From Psoroptes ovis (taxonomy: Eukaryota; Arthropoda; Arachnida; Sarcoptiformes; Psoroptidae), in assembly GCA_002943765.1 (NCBI GenBank), contig PQWQ01000012.1, forward strand, positions 1 to 64,000: a stretch of 64,000 bases of DNA. Reading direction: 5' to 3'. This document shows, piece after piece, positions 10,705 through 25,400 of this stretch (position 1 is the stretch's first letter; every line of letters begins with the position of its first letter). Both the position numbers and the translations under genes were made by a program. The notes under the pieces were generated by a model. The model worked only from the letters and a program-made list of their open reading frames with translations, searched no databases and was not told where the DNA came from.

Positions 10705-12286
10705 TATAAACTATTTGAGTTTTTAAAAAAATATTTGAATTCATTCATCAAACTTATCATTGATTCGATTGATTTATTCGCGAAATCAAATGAATGAAAA
10801 TTTCAATTTTCTCATTCGGAAAATTTCCCGAAATTCCGTTTCATTTTTTGGCTATTTTCACTTAGATAATCTCAAAAGTGTGGAAATAGTTTTTTCGAAT
10901 TTATTTTCCGAAATCAAAAAAAAAAAACATTCGAAATTATCTTCTTTGACTGACCATTTTCCAATGACATCTTCCATGGCTAAAAATCAAGAATAAAATC
11001 AAAAAAAAAAAAAAAAGAAAAAATCTGAATCAAATTTCACCAAAATATAATAATTCATCAAATCAAATCCTTAGATAATAGCAAAACTTGGATCAGATTT
11101 TACTCGATCTCTTTTTCAAGAATATAAGAATATTTGAATAAAGAATCAATTTCAAAGGCAAGTGAATGCGAAGAAATCACGAAAAAAATGAATAAATCCA
11201 ATTTTCCCTATTTATATCTTTAGTTCTGGTGGTTCCCTAAGTTATTCTGGTTTAAAATGCGCAAAAAAAAAAAAAAATAGAAAATCATTTGGTTTCACAT
11301 TTGATTGATTCACTATGAAATTCAATACACTATGAATTTCATTGATTCATATTATTTATTTTCGCCGAATTGTTGAATCAAATGCTGCTAGTGCCAATCG
11401 GAGCCCATCAACTATAGATGATAAATGCTATAATTCACCCAAAAAAAAATGAAATTATGATGCGGCAAAATAATAACAGAATATACACTGGATGATGGAA
11501 GAATATTATTCTGCTCATATCAAACTATTCCAAAAACTAACGTCATCTCAAAAAAAACATCTTCAAAATGTGAGAATGCGTTACTCCATATTCGATATAT
11601 ATATCATCGAAATATTAAACCATGAACCTGAATTCTAATATCATCATCGATGATGATGGAATTTTCAAAGATGCTAGAAGCATTTGAATTCTCTGTATGT
11701 AATACACTCATATTCAGAATACTACCCATAAGAAACCAACCTTGTCCCCGTTCTATATACATATATATGGTGGGTTAAAAATTCAATTATTCTTACTTTA
11801 TTTCGATTTCAAATTATTCGAATTGGTTTAACTTTGAACAGAATCGGATACCGAAATGTGAATATATCGGTCAAAATTTAATTTTTTTTAATTTAAATTT
11901 TTCATTTTTCGTTTCTTCTTATCAAATTTAGGCCCATGAAAAAAAAATGTTCAGCAAAAAAAATTCCATAGGATATAATTGGCCTCAGAATACTGAGGAC
12001 TGAAAATTTCCGACGAATAAAAAAAAGTACCCGAAAAAAAATTGATTGATTATATCGATTATAATTAATTAATTAATTAATTTGAAAAATTTTTCAATCA
12101 ATTAGGGACTATAGATCGATGAGAATAACAAATAAATTAATGAATGAACGAATGAAAACACGAATAACAACAGAACAGAAAAATATGACATTTCTTCATT
12201 TTTGGCGGAACAAATACAGAAATTTATGCTGAAAATACAAATAAATAAATAAATAAATGTAATAATAAATTATCATTCATTTTATA

Positions 12287-12369
12287 TTAGGTTGTCCGAA
12301 AAGTTTTTGCCAATTTTTCAATTATTTTCTGCCAGATATAACTGGGCAAAAACTTTCCGGACAACCTTA
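12287..12369. mobile_element. Mariner-like MITE, subfamily 1
   Basis: About 83 bp starting ttaggttgtccgaaaagtt and ending aactttccggacaacctta. The middle ttctgccagatataactgg is a diverged form of the subfamily 1 centre. Confidence 0.85.
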
Positions 12370-13697
12370 TATATATATTATTAAATTTCAAATGCTACTA
12401 GCAAAAACTATCATCATCATCATTATGGTTATTATTATTCAAGTTGAATATTCTTTTCTTGAAGAAAATGAGAAAAATTCTTGGCTTGGATACACACTGA
12501 CGGAAAGAATAAGAAAAAAGCCAAAATTACCAACGGTATTATATAACATCCAGTGAACAGCGGCATCAACAACAAATAACAACGACAACAACATCAACCC
12601 TAAGCATCATCTATTTATCAACATGTTCAAAAGCCGCCGCATCATATGGTATATATGATGATGATGATCGTTATTATTTTGTATTATTCGTGCATATATA
12701 CAACTATTCAACTGTTATTTTTTGACATTTTTATACATTCAGACATGTACGAATTCTCGATTCCATCAAAGAATCCCTCATATATATAACACTTTTTCAT
12801 GGAACAAAATTCAATTTCAACTTTATCTCTTTGGTAGAAGTTTTACTCGAAAATAATGATGATGATGTTCATGATTTCAAATATATTATATTATATTAGA
12901 TTACGGTTTATTGTAAATAAATAAACCGCCACCAACATCAAATAGAAGATATAATATTATTATCATTATTATTATTATTATCATCGGTTACAAGTTGAGT
13001 ATTTGAACAATATTCAAAATGTTATGAAGAAATGAAATGAAAATCAACATCAACAACAATAATAATATCGAATGAAACTTAAATCGTCGGACATACCATT
13101 GAAAAATCATTTTCGGACATTCAAATTAAGAATAAGAAACGAATAATAATAATAATAATAATACTCAAATTTCATAGTATTATTATATATTGTGTATTGT
13201 ATTATATTCAAATACACAATTCAATATCATTCAATTTTTTTATATTTCAAAAAAATTATCATCATTATCATCATCATTATTACTAATGAAAAAAAATTGA
13301 TTGAATATGTGATTTGTGATTGATTAACTTGAATAACTTTATTATTATTATCATCAATATTATTATTACAATTCAAGTGAATCAACAACAAAAAATGATT
13401 ACAACCATTCAACATTAAGATTATTAATCAACATTATTATTCAAATATAAGAAGTGTGAAATGATTTGATTTAAAGTGTCAAGTGATTATTTATTTATGT
13501 TTTCTCTGTGTATATCAAAAATTCAGTTCAATATTTCAAGAATTGTGAAAATTTAAAATTCAAATTATGTGCAATAATCATCTTGATCAGTGATTTAAAA
13601 TATTTGAATATTTATTTATTTTTCTTAAATATTCAAATTCACCTTACAATTTTGAAAAATTTTTGTTTTTAAAAATTTTTATTATAAATGCCCACAA

Positions 13698-16600
13698 ATG
13701 GGTAATAAGATATCGTAAGTTGATTTGATATAATCACTGTTTTTGATAATATTTTCAATGATTTTTGTTTTGTTTTGGTGTTTTAGATGTGCCAATTGTA
13801 ATGGCAAACCAACCGCATCACAGTCATCATCATCATCGACAGTCGTTGCGCCATTACATCATCATACAAATCCAATGATTGGTCATCAATCAACACTTTC
13901 ATCATCATCAGGTTCAAATGTTATTCGACAGCAGCAATATTTACATCAAGGTGGTGGTGGTGGTGGCGGTAGTAGTCATCATCATCATCAATCTCAACAA
14001 CAACATCAACAACATCATAATCAACCAATATCAAATATATTGAATGCTGGTCGCTCGAATCATATATTACGTTTATGGGCTGAAATATTTCATGTATCAG
14101 CATCATCAGGTGCTGTACGATGGAATCAGATCAGTGATGATTTAGTACCGGTTACCGTTTCATATATAAATGGTCGCTATCATATTACAGCATTCAATTC
14201 ACGTGTTGAAAAAGTATTAGATTGTTGGTTACAATCGAACAAATTAGGTCAAGCATCCAGTTGTTTTATTTATTGGAAAGATAATATTTCTGGTGACACA
14301 TGGGGTCTAAATTTTACATCGCCAGCTGATGCCCGATCATTTCGTGATTGTATACAATCGGGTACTGTACAATTACAAACGGCAACCACAACGGGACCAA
14401 AACGTACTGAATCATCATACAGTTTACGTCAACAAGATGATCATCAAACTCAACCACAACAACAGCAACCACATCATGGACGTCATAGTAAAGCTGGATC
14501 TGGTGCTCATTTAACAACGAAATATTATTCAAATCGTACAGCGCTTTCAACACCTAATTCACCATCTAAAAGACGTGTACATCAGCAGCAGCAACAACAA
14601 CAACAGCTACAACATCATCAAATTGATCAATCACATAGTTATGCTCAACAGCAACCACAATGTACATGTGATTGTTTGACAGCTGAAATGTTGCATAAAC
14701 AAAGAAATGGCCGAATAAGATATGCAAATTTTACACGTCAAGATAGTGGCGGTACAACACAATCATCTAGATCTGATGGTTCATTAGTTCGCCGACAACA
14801 TGAACGTCAACAGCAATATTATCGGTAAATTTTCTATAAAGTCATTGAATTCAGTTTTTTATTTTCTTCCTCCAAACAGAGCACATCAACGATCGATTGA
14901 TGAACATTATAGAAATCGTGTATCAACAACACCAAGTCAGCAACAACAGCAACAAGCACATCAAACACGTACAATTGGATCACATCGTCGAATACAACCA
15001 ATACAGCAACAACAAGTGCAACAACCACAACGAATACAATTAGCAACAGCAGCAGCAGATTCCAATTATCCATCATCGACAATACAACAACAACAAAACG
15101 GTAATTACATACAAATACAGCATCAAAAAGCAATTGTTCATAGTTCATCCAAGCAACAACAACAACAACATCAAGATCAACAAGGAATACAAGATCAGCA
15201 ACAGCAACAACAACAGCCATCAAGCAGACCACAATCACAAGCACAATCTTCACAAACACAACAATTAGTATCAACAGGAACAACAGTAGATGAATTAGAA
15301 TTATCATCAACGGCAGCAGCCGTACAACAACAACAACAATCGAAACGTGCATCTACGAGACCTAAATCATTAGTAACCGGTACAACAACGGTAACCAATG
15401 TAAATGAAGATAATGTAAGACGTGATCGTACACATCGCTCGCTGGAAGGTAGACGCCGTTCATTGGAACGAATGCAATGTGTTGATTTGACCGATTCATC
15501 ACCAACAGTACCTATCAAAGATAATCGTGATTTGATTGATAGTAATCAAAGTAATCAAAAACCATCAGCTGCTCAATTAGAAGAATATGAACGTGAATTA
15601 CGACGTCGTTTATTGCATGATGGTGATTCGAGTGCAAGTGCTGGTGGTGGTGGTGTTGGAGGTGGAACTACGGCCGGTGCAACCGCTAATGATACTGCCT
15701 TGGAAACATTCGAAACATTATTAAAAGAATCAATGGATGATGTGGCTAATTTGATGCGTGAAGTTCAACATGAATTAACATTGATTAGAGCTGAAGAAAA
15801 ACGTTATCAATCACAATCAACACAATCATTAAATCGTGTATCATCATTAGCAAATTTATATGGCCAAACAAATTCACTGCATAACAGTACAAATATACGC
15901 TCGCCAATACCACAATTCGATACAATGTCGATTGATGGACAATTACCATTCTTGCCTTCATTTGCCAGCTCATTAGCACAAGCATCATCAGCTTATCATC
16001 ATCATCAACAACATCAGCAGCAACAATTAGCAGCATTCCAATCATGGGATCGTTTAGCAGCTGGTTATTTAACATCATCAGAAATTTCCGATGATGATCG
16101 TGCATCACTCACCACAGCTATATCAGATGATGAAGATAATTTAATTGGTGCTACTGGAAGTGCTTCAGCAATAAATGATCGTTATTTACATCATCCACAT
16201 CATTCTCATCATCATCATCATCATACACATCATCAACAATCACCTAGAACACCATCAAAATCTCCATCAAGACATTTATCATCTCCATCATCAACTTCAG
16301 CTGCTGCCATTTCATTCGAATGTCTTGGTTCTGTACGTAAATCTGGATTTTTATCTGTCAAAAAATGGTTGATACGTAAACGACATAGCCTAGAGCTGGC
16401 ACGTAAACGTGGATGGAAAGGTTATTGGGTGTGTTTGAAAGGTACAACATTATTATTTTATAGTTGTGATGCAAATATGTTACATACATCGCAAACAAAT
16501 ATTGCTGATCAACAACAATCGCAACAGCAACCAAAAAGTTGTCAATCAAGCACTAGTGAATTGACACCAAAACATTTAATATTTGTCAATGAATGTTTAG

Positions 16601-19600
16601 TACAACCAGTACCCGAACATCCACGTCGTGATAATGTATTTTGTCTTTCAACATCATTTGGTGATGCGTATCTATTTGATGCTACCTCATTACCAGAACG
16701 TGATCAATGGATACAATGTATACATACAGCATGTGCAGCACAAATAGCTAGAAATTCTGGCCGTTGTACAATATCACATTATTTAGTTGAACAATATCAA
16801 CAAATTGAACAATTAATCGATAATGATTATCAACAAAGACAAGAAGCTGAATTATTATTAACATGTTGTCAACATGATGATAAACAAAAACAACAATTAA
16901 TTAATCATATTCTATTATTAGATGAAAAAATTGAAAAAAATCGTATCGAAATATTCCGATTGAAATCATATTTTGCTGCGTAAGTTTATCGTAAAGGCCA
17001 CAAAGTCTTTTTTGAAATTACATTTTTTATTTTGTCAATCCCATAGATTAACTAATGATGAAGGACCGAATCCAAAAACATTGCTATCACAATCATCAAG
17101 ACGTACGAAAGCACAATTGAATCGTATCGGTGTATTCACTGTTTCATCGTTACATGGTATGTTGCCCTAAATGGTGTTTGATTTTGAATTCGAATTAATT
17201 AATTTTTTTGGACTTTCAGCATTTAATTGTGCAAAAAATTCCACACAAACAATTGAAAAATCTTTGCATCGACAAAGTTCATTACAAAACACCAATGATG
17301 CCATATCTCCATCATTAATGCAGCCACAATCAACCATTCCATCGCAAACAAATGATACTAATACATCCATGATAATAAATCGTGAATTGTTGACACATCA
17401 ATCACCATCACATCATTTGTGTAATCATATTGATGCTGGTAATGTGCAAATACCAACAACATCGATACCAAGAATACAGCTGAATGTTATATTGATGACC
17501 GGTGAACAGCGTACAATGGAAGTACCACAAACATGGACAAGTGAACAATTATTATTGGATATATTTGGTGCTGGAAATGAATCACGTGAATATTTTTTAC
17601 GTTGTACTGAAACTGGTACCATATTGTATCGTAATGATATTGTTATTAATTATAGTAATCATACATTGATTGTTCAACCAAAGGTAAATCTAATTTTAGA
17701 TTCTTTGATTCATGATAATAATCCATTCATTTATAGCTTCTATTTACGATTGATTTGGTTCGTGAATCAAATGAAACGCTGTTTGGTTTTTCAGTTGAAT
17801 CAGAATTATTTCAAAATATACTGCGTGTATTTGTTATGCGTGTTGAACCGTAAGTTTTGACGGTTGAATTATTTCTAAAAAATTCATTTCTACATCTTTT
17901 TCAACATATTCAGAAATTCAATCGCAGCAATGCATGGTCTGTGTCGTCATGATGAAATAATGGTCATAAATGGTGCATCAGTACAAGAATTAGATATGAT
18001 GTTTGTTGAATCAATACTGCAGGAAGAGCTTACACTTTGTCTTATGATTAGGTATGTTTGAATGATAATTTAACCTAAATCATTGAATATTTTATTCATT
18101 ATAAATTGTTGCAGATCTTCACGTATGGATTGTCCAGCACAAGGACAAGCAATATTGAAAGTACAATCATCAATTGATTTATCGACAGCATCAACACCAC
18201 AACCACCAACATCTCAATTATTAGCACATCCTGGTGGCGGTAGTGGTGGCACCATAGGAACATTGACAGCCGGTGGTTCAAGTTTTGATAATGAAAAATC
18301 ATCGTTAGCATATGATCTCATTGATTCATTAGTATGTCCACCGCCACCGAGTAGTGATTTGACACAATTATTATTATCAGACACACAGCTATCGAAATAT
18401 ATTGTACCAAAAGTTGATCATTTTTTGCCAACAACCGAAAATCTAACATCAATCAGTGTCATAAATCGACAACAATCTATTGAACAATCAGCTGATGATA
18501 ATTTTATTACATTAGAAAATATATTAACCAAACAAAATGATGATAATAGTAGCAATATTCAACAATTAATACAAAATCGAAATGAAACATTAGATGAATT
18601 AGATAATTGTCAATTATTATTAGACAATATTGATACGACAACATTGCCAACCAGCCATTTAGCTGATCAACCATTAAGTGAAGCAATACAATCTGCATTG
18701 AATCAATGTAATATCAATATAATCACCGCCAATGATGATCCGTTGCAACAAAAACAAGATCAAGAACAATTAACAACAGCACCGCCATCAACAACAACAG
18801 CGACAGTATTATCACAACACCCGGCATCTACATCAACATTATCATCCACATCGACATCTCAATTATCATCGAATGTTGCAAGCATTAAGCATATGCAAAA
18901 ATTAATTAATGAATTATTAGAAACGGAAAAAAATTTCTGCCAATCATTGAATCAATTAGTGAATTTATATTTAGAACCATTGTCCAAGAATAATTTCCTA
19001 ACACAAACCGATATTAAAGTATTGTTTGGATCAATATTGAAAGTGATTGATGCACAAAATGAATTCCGTTCAGAATTGACTGAAGTTGGTGAGCACATTC
19101 TAGGTGAATGTGAGACATTATTGAAAAAATGTCAAGCCATTAATCAAAATCAACAACAACAGCAACCAGAGCCAAGTGTTGATGATTTAGGTGTTGGCTA
19201 TTTTGCTGATTGTTTTGCAAAACATTCGAAAAATTTTCGTGATTATTCGGTAATTATTGAGTGATATATATATGACAATGTTGAGATTTCATTTTCATTT
19301 TTCAAAATTGTTTAATCCATAGACATTTTGTGCATCACATGCACGTGCAGTAAAATTAATGGCACAAGAAAAGACAGCTGTACATGAATGGCTACAAAAA
19401 CAATCAAATGGACAAATATCACAATCATTGGAATCATATTTAATACGGCCAATACAACGTGTATTGAAATATCCATTATTATTAGGACAAATGAAAGCAT
19501 TGTGTAAGAAAGGTACAACAAATTATTGTAAATTAGAAGATGCTATTAAAGATTTGGAAAAAGGTAAATTATATCTCGATTCGAATTTGATGTGATTTTC

Positions 19601-20816
19601 AATTGATTTATTTACAATTTTCCAGTTGCTGAGCATATAAATGAAATGCAGCGTATTCAAGAAGAATATGGAGCAATCTTTGAGCATTTAGCACGTAATC
19701 ATACACGTACTTTTGGTGGTATTGGTGGTTCAAATGGACCATCAACATTAGGCACGAATGGTATTGTTGATCTTTCACCGCCAGCTTTGAAACATGTAAG
19801 TTTTTCGACTGTTTGAAAATTTGCTAATTTTTCGCTTAATAATAATTCGCTTACATTACTAATCACTAATTTGATGCATTCTATTTAACATGCTTTCAAA
19901 ATGCTTTACTACTAAACCAAATTAAAAAGTATGGAAATGTTGATTGGATAAATTCGATGGAATTTTTGGGAAAAAATTGTCGTAAAGGTGTTGAATGGAG
20001 TTCAATTTGTTTTGTTTTTAGCCAATGTGTTGTATTCTTGTGCAAAGAAACGATTCGACAAAGAAAACGAATGCCAACAGCAAAATCGATCGATGTGGAA
20101 ATTATTCGCCATCAAGTATTGATACCGGTGATTGAAGTACAAGTACGTGCTTGTCCACAAAATGATACGAATAATGATAATGAATTTAAATGGGAATTAA
20201 TACAATTAAAAATGAATGCTGGTAAACGTTCGGAAAAAATTTATCGTCTTAGCAATAAGTAAGTATAAATAATTCAATATCATTTGACATTTTATTAATT
20301 TCTTTGCTATGTCATAGGACAAGTGAAGAACGTAATGAATTTTTACGCATTATTCGACAAATAATACGTGAAGATGTTCGTCGTATGAATGTAAATGTAT
20401 CATCATTGACATTATCATCATCATCGTCGGCATTGGCTGGAGCAGTATCGTCATCTGCAGGCATGGGAAAATCACGGCAAAGCAGTAATGATAAACATCA
20501 GCAACAGCAATCGAAAAACAAACCGATCACATCAGAATTATCGATGGGAAAAAATCGATTGATGAAAAGTGGTGGTGGTGGTGGTGGTATGTCAATGATG
20601 AAACCAGCAAATATTAGAAAAGGAAATGATGATCAACAACAACCGCATCATCATCATCATAATAAAGTGCCTTGTGGTTTATGTGGTAAAGAAGTTGAAT
20701 TAGGACATCATCAAAGACAAAATAAAGGACAATTATTATTATCAACTACAACACCATCAACATTAGCAAAACAAACAGCAATAAAACAAGATTCTAGCTC
20801 AACTACATCACATTGA
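13698..20816 (+). CDS. sif: Still life / TIAM-type Rac guanine nucleotide exchange factor
   Basis: Activates Rac at synapses and actin-rich membrane. Twelve coding exons: 13698-13714, 13787-14824, 14880-16979, 17047-17156, 17220-17683, 17737-17849, 17914-18051, 18115-19249, 19323-19563, 19626-19795, 19930-20258 and 20318-20816 (2117 aa, all phases consistent). The 17-nt first exon gives MGNKIS, matching the MGNK start of fly SIF and allowing N-myristoylation. Then come the SIF-specific N-terminal domain (RLWAEIFHVSAS ... TWGLNFTSP, about 98-200), an N-terminal PH domain (about 832-977) with following coiled coil, a Ras-binding domain (about 1168-1243), PDZ (about 1243-1327), DH (about 1582-1815; SYLIRPIQRVLKYPLLLGQM) and C-terminal PH (about 1843-1973). 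Long Gln/His/Ser runs link the domains. Identification is strong. Confidence 0.97.
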
Positions 20817-22464
20817 ACATTTGAACAAACAAACAAATTAATTAATTAACATTTTTTTTCACGAAAACAATATTGGATTATTATTATTATTATAATGATT
20901 CAATGAAGTTCGAAAATTACAAATGATATTCATTTGATTTTTATTGCTCAAGAAGACAAAGAAAACAAAAACAAAAAAAATTTAGCACTAATCATTTCAT
21001 AATTGATCTCAAATCATGGATAATAATTTCGACGATACTCATCATCAACATTTACTCTTCATAGTTCAATGAGAAAAACCAAGAAACAAACATAATTGAC
21101 ATCATTATTATGATTATTATTAGATTATTGAATTTTTTTTTAATTTATTCTACTTCATTATTAATGCTCAAAAATTTTCATCAAGAAAAAACAAACACAT
21201 CGTATTATTATCATTCATTCATTCATTCATCAGATATTCATTCCCTGTCATTCAAAAGGTAAACTAATTTGTTAACTGATTTAATTGAAACACAAACAAC
21301 AAAAACACGTGCATCAACATGAAGAGAAAAAAATGATTTTATCAATGATTATTATTACACATAATCGGTAAAAATTATGGTTGCTCAAAAATAATAATAA
21401 TTGATGATGATGATGATGAACGTGAAGCAAAAGAATAATTATTACAAGAAAATTATTATTTCATTTATTCATTCATTGCGTAATTAATTTTACTTATTCA
21501 TTTACTCATTCATTTACTTTATTTATTATTGATTATTGATCAATTGATTCATTTATTCAATTTACAAATTACATCATCATCATCATTATGATCATCGACA
21601 ACAAAATTCAAGAACACTTACATTAAATTATTTATTATTTCATTGATTTTAAACATGAAAATATTGAACAAATTTTTAACACAAAATTAGTCATGTATTC
21701 ACAGTGCCCGTGAAAACAAAACAGAAATTTTAACTGAAAATTTTTTTTTAAAAATTCATTTAACCCTTTCAACACCTAAATGTGAAATTACTGAAAAAAA
21801 CTAAGACAGCTAAAAATTCAAATTATTAATAGGTTAACATAATTGCAATTAGTATATTTCTATTCAAACATATTCATGACAGACACATCAATAAATCACA
21901 TATATTCACAGGCAAACAAACAAAATACACACAAACATACAAACATATTTAAAACATTCTCACGAACATATTTCAATTTCAATAATTTAAATCAATAATT
22001 GTTAATGTTAATGTTGTTGTTTAATTTATTTATCAATTTATTAATTTACTCATTGTCAATTGTAAATATTATTATTATTATTATTTGTTTTTTGTTTTCA
22101 GTATTCAATTCAATATATTCAAATTACATTCATACATTAATTAATATGAAAATGACTCATAAAATTAATTTAATAAAAATGACAAAGAAAAAAATTCCAA
22201 CACCAACACAGATTAACAAACAACTCTGCATTCATTCATCATTTTTTTCTCTTATATTTCAAAAAATATTTTAAATATTTATTAATTATTATTTATGATT
22301 ATTAATAATCGATTACAATTATATATAAATGAAAAAAATTATATAAAATCATCAAAATCTATAAATATTTATGAAAAAAAAATAAATGAAAACAAATAAG
22401 CAAATTTGAAATCCTATTTTTTCTTGCAATCAATCGAATGATAATCAGGTAAGTAATTTTTTTT
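20817..22464. other. Convergent intergenic region between sif and the ABCB gene
   Basis: Very AT-rich with repeated AATTA/ATTTA tracts and several ATTCATTC runs (about 21210-21235). It should hold the 3' untranslated regions of both flanking genes, which converge here. No coding potential is seen; the open frame near 22000-22270 is almost all Ile, Asn, Lys and Phe, as expected from base composition. Confidence 0.65.
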
Positions 22465-25400
22465 TCAATTTCCAACTGCATTATTATACAAACGCCAATA
22501 ATATCCTTGCCGTGCTATTAATTCTTCATGTGTACCTTCTTCAACATTTTTACCATGATCAATCACCACGATTTTATCTGCATTTACAATCGTTTTTAGT
22601 CGATGTGCAATCACTAAACAAGTACGATCTTTTGATGCTTCATCTAATGCTTGTTGTACGATTTGTTCGGAAGCCGTATCAAGGGCTGATGTTGCTTCAT
22701 CCAGCAGTAGTATAGGTGGATCACGTATCAAGGCTCTTGCTATTGCAATGCGTTGTTTTTGACCACCAGATAGCTGTGTACCACCTTTAGAACCGACTGG
22801 TGTTTGATAACCTTTCGGTAATTGTTGAATGAAATCATGAACGTTTGCCATTTTAGCTGCACGATAAATTTCTTCATCACTAACTTGACGATTATTATCA
22901 CCATATGCAATATTATCACGTATTGAATAACTGAACAGAATTGGTTCTTGTTGAACTAATGATATTTGTGATCGAAGCCAATCTCTGTCCAATTCATTGA
23001 TATCTTTTCCATCTAATTTCTACGAAGGAAATTTTAGAGAATGAATAATTCGACGCTTATCCACAATTTTCAATTCAACTTACAATACGACCATGATGAC
23101 AATCATAGAAACGTTCCAATAGTTGAATAGATGTCGATTTACCACAACCACTTTGACCTACCAACGCGACTGTTTGTCCTTGTGTTGCATTAAATGATAA
23201 TCCATTAAGAATTTTTGAATGTGGTCTCGAAGGATAACTAAAATAAACACCACGAAACGATATATTTCCTTTGGATTTTTCTTGAATTGTATTACTATTC
23301 AATGAATATAATTGATTATCTTTGCTGAAACCATTTTCTTTCGATATAATTTTAACATTTTTAATAATTATATTATTATTATCATCGTTTTTACTATCGC
23401 TGATACCATTAAGTTCTTTATTGTTTGATTTACTTGAATCAATCAAATTGAATATATTCATAGCAGCTAATTTTGCTTTAGCAAAATCTGATGATAATAC
23501 GGCAGATTGGCCGACAACCATTGCACCGAATATTACTGATTCGGCGATTCTTTTCGAAAAAATCGAAAATTGAAAAATTGCGGGAAATTCAAATTTTTCG
23601 CGTAACTTACTTGAAAAAATTACCCGATTCCAGCAGGCCATCACGAATCAGGTAGCCACCGTAAGCGAAATTGACTGTATAAGCGAAAAATGGTGCACCC
23701 ATTGCAAATGATATGATTGAAGATTTATAAAGGCATTTTTTGCGTGAATTTCTATGAGGAAAAATTGCCAAATTAAGTCAAAATTAATCATTCAATCATT
23801 GAATACAACTTACAAATAACTTTCGGTCAATGTTTTATCGAAAATGTCATAGAAATATTGTTCTTTATGCAACGATACAACCGTTCGTATTGAATTCATT
23901 ACTTCGATTGCTGTTTTACTTGATTTTTCAGCCGTCGAACCATCTTTGGATGCTTGTTGTGAATAAATTGATGAACTAACCATCGACGCTAAAGCAACGA
24001 TTGGCATCAGCACTAACGATACTAATGACAGGCGCCAATTAAAATAGAAACCCATTGCAATTGAAAACAGTACTGTTGATATTGCTTGACACATCATCGA
24101 TATACGTAATCCGGTTGCCTTGGAAATTGTAGAAGAAAAAATTGAAATAAAGTGTCAAATTCATCCTTGCTATAACATACCCCTTGAACATTTGCTGCAT
24201 CATTACCCAGCCGAGCGCATAATGCTCCAGCGCTATTATTTTGATCATCAAAAAATGCAATTTCTTGATCTAAAATGGCCGAATAAGCCATTTTCCGGAG
24301 ACGATTAGTCAATTTTTCACCAACAATACCGAACAATGTAATCTGTGTGGTACAACAAACAAAAATGCCGGCAGCTAAACCAAAAAATGCAAATGTATAT
24401 TTCAATGTTTCAGCCATTAAATATTCATGATCATTTGATTTAGCAAATATGGCAACAAATTCACCGAATATCAGTGCATAAAGTGGTGTCGATGTACCAT
24501 ACAATAATGCAGCAATGAATGCAATCGAAAAAAATGTTTTATCCAACCAAATCAGTCGAAATAATCTTCGATGTGAAAATTTTTTCAATTTTTTCAAATC
24601 ATTCGGATCAACGACCACATCATCGTCGCCCATTGGAGTGTTGATTTTCCCGATGCCCATCGATATTTCACTTGAAAATCGTTGACTCAGACGCCGGTGT
24701 ATATGCAAATCATTACTTAGTAAATGTTCAACAATTCTCAATCGGACTGGTTCAGCATTATTTTGTTGAATTTGTTGTGCTTGTACCAATGAATAATATT
24801 TTCCTTTCATTTCCATCAATGAATCATGTGTACCTTCTTCGATGACTTGACCTTTATCAATATAAAAAATACGATTAGCATTGATAATGGTCGATAGCCG
24901 ATGTGCAATAATGATTGTTGTACGATTTTGACTGGCTTGATCAAGCGCAGCTTGAACAATGTGTTCACTTTGTAAATCAAGCGCTGATGTTGCTTCATCC
25001 AGTAGCAATATTTTTGGATGTGATATTAATGCACGTGCAATAGCGATACGTTGTTTTTGTCCACCCGATAGCTGAGTGCCACGATCACCGACATATGTTT
25101 GATATTTATCCGGTAATTTCGAAATGAATTCATGTGCATTCGCTTCTTTGGCTGCTTTTTCAATATCTTCCATCGTTATCGAATGCATTTGATCGATTGG
25201 CATACCTAAACGTATATTTTCTTCAATCGTAGTATCGAACAGTACTGGTTCTTGACCGACGACACCTAATTGTGCACGTAACCAACCGACATTCAGGTCA
25301 CGTATATCATGATTATCCAACATAACGACACCATCTTGAACATCATAAAAACGTTGAATCAATTGTATTGTTGTCGATTTTCCACAACCAGATGGTCCAA

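Larger units (their letters stand above)
10565..13697. other. 3.1 kb AT-rich intergenic and upstream region of still life
   Basis: I see no protein-coding exon. Contents are an AACAGATGGCGC motif at 10616-10630, a P450 poly(A) signal, one miniature element at 12287, ATG/ATC and AAT microsatellites (about 12655-12670, 12955-12985 and 13143-13163) and many homopolymers. Promoter and 5' untranslated exons of the downstream Rac-GEF gene are likely here but cannot be placed. Confidence 0.6.

Noticed and set aside
10760..10996. 78-codon frame downstream of the P450 gene
   Set aside because: Lacks an ATG at its start, ends in Lys homopolymer and has no similarity; lies past the P450 poly(A) signal.
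14834..15352. Long hydrophobic frame on the - strand within sif
   Set aside because: Val/Leu/Ile runs are the antisense shadow of CAA/CAG glutamine repeats in the coding strand.
22000..22274. Open frame on + after sif
   Set aside because: Composition is nearly all Ile, Asn, Leu, Phe and Lys as expected from AT-rich DNA; no motif, no exon context, and it lies in the shared 3' region of two convergent genes.
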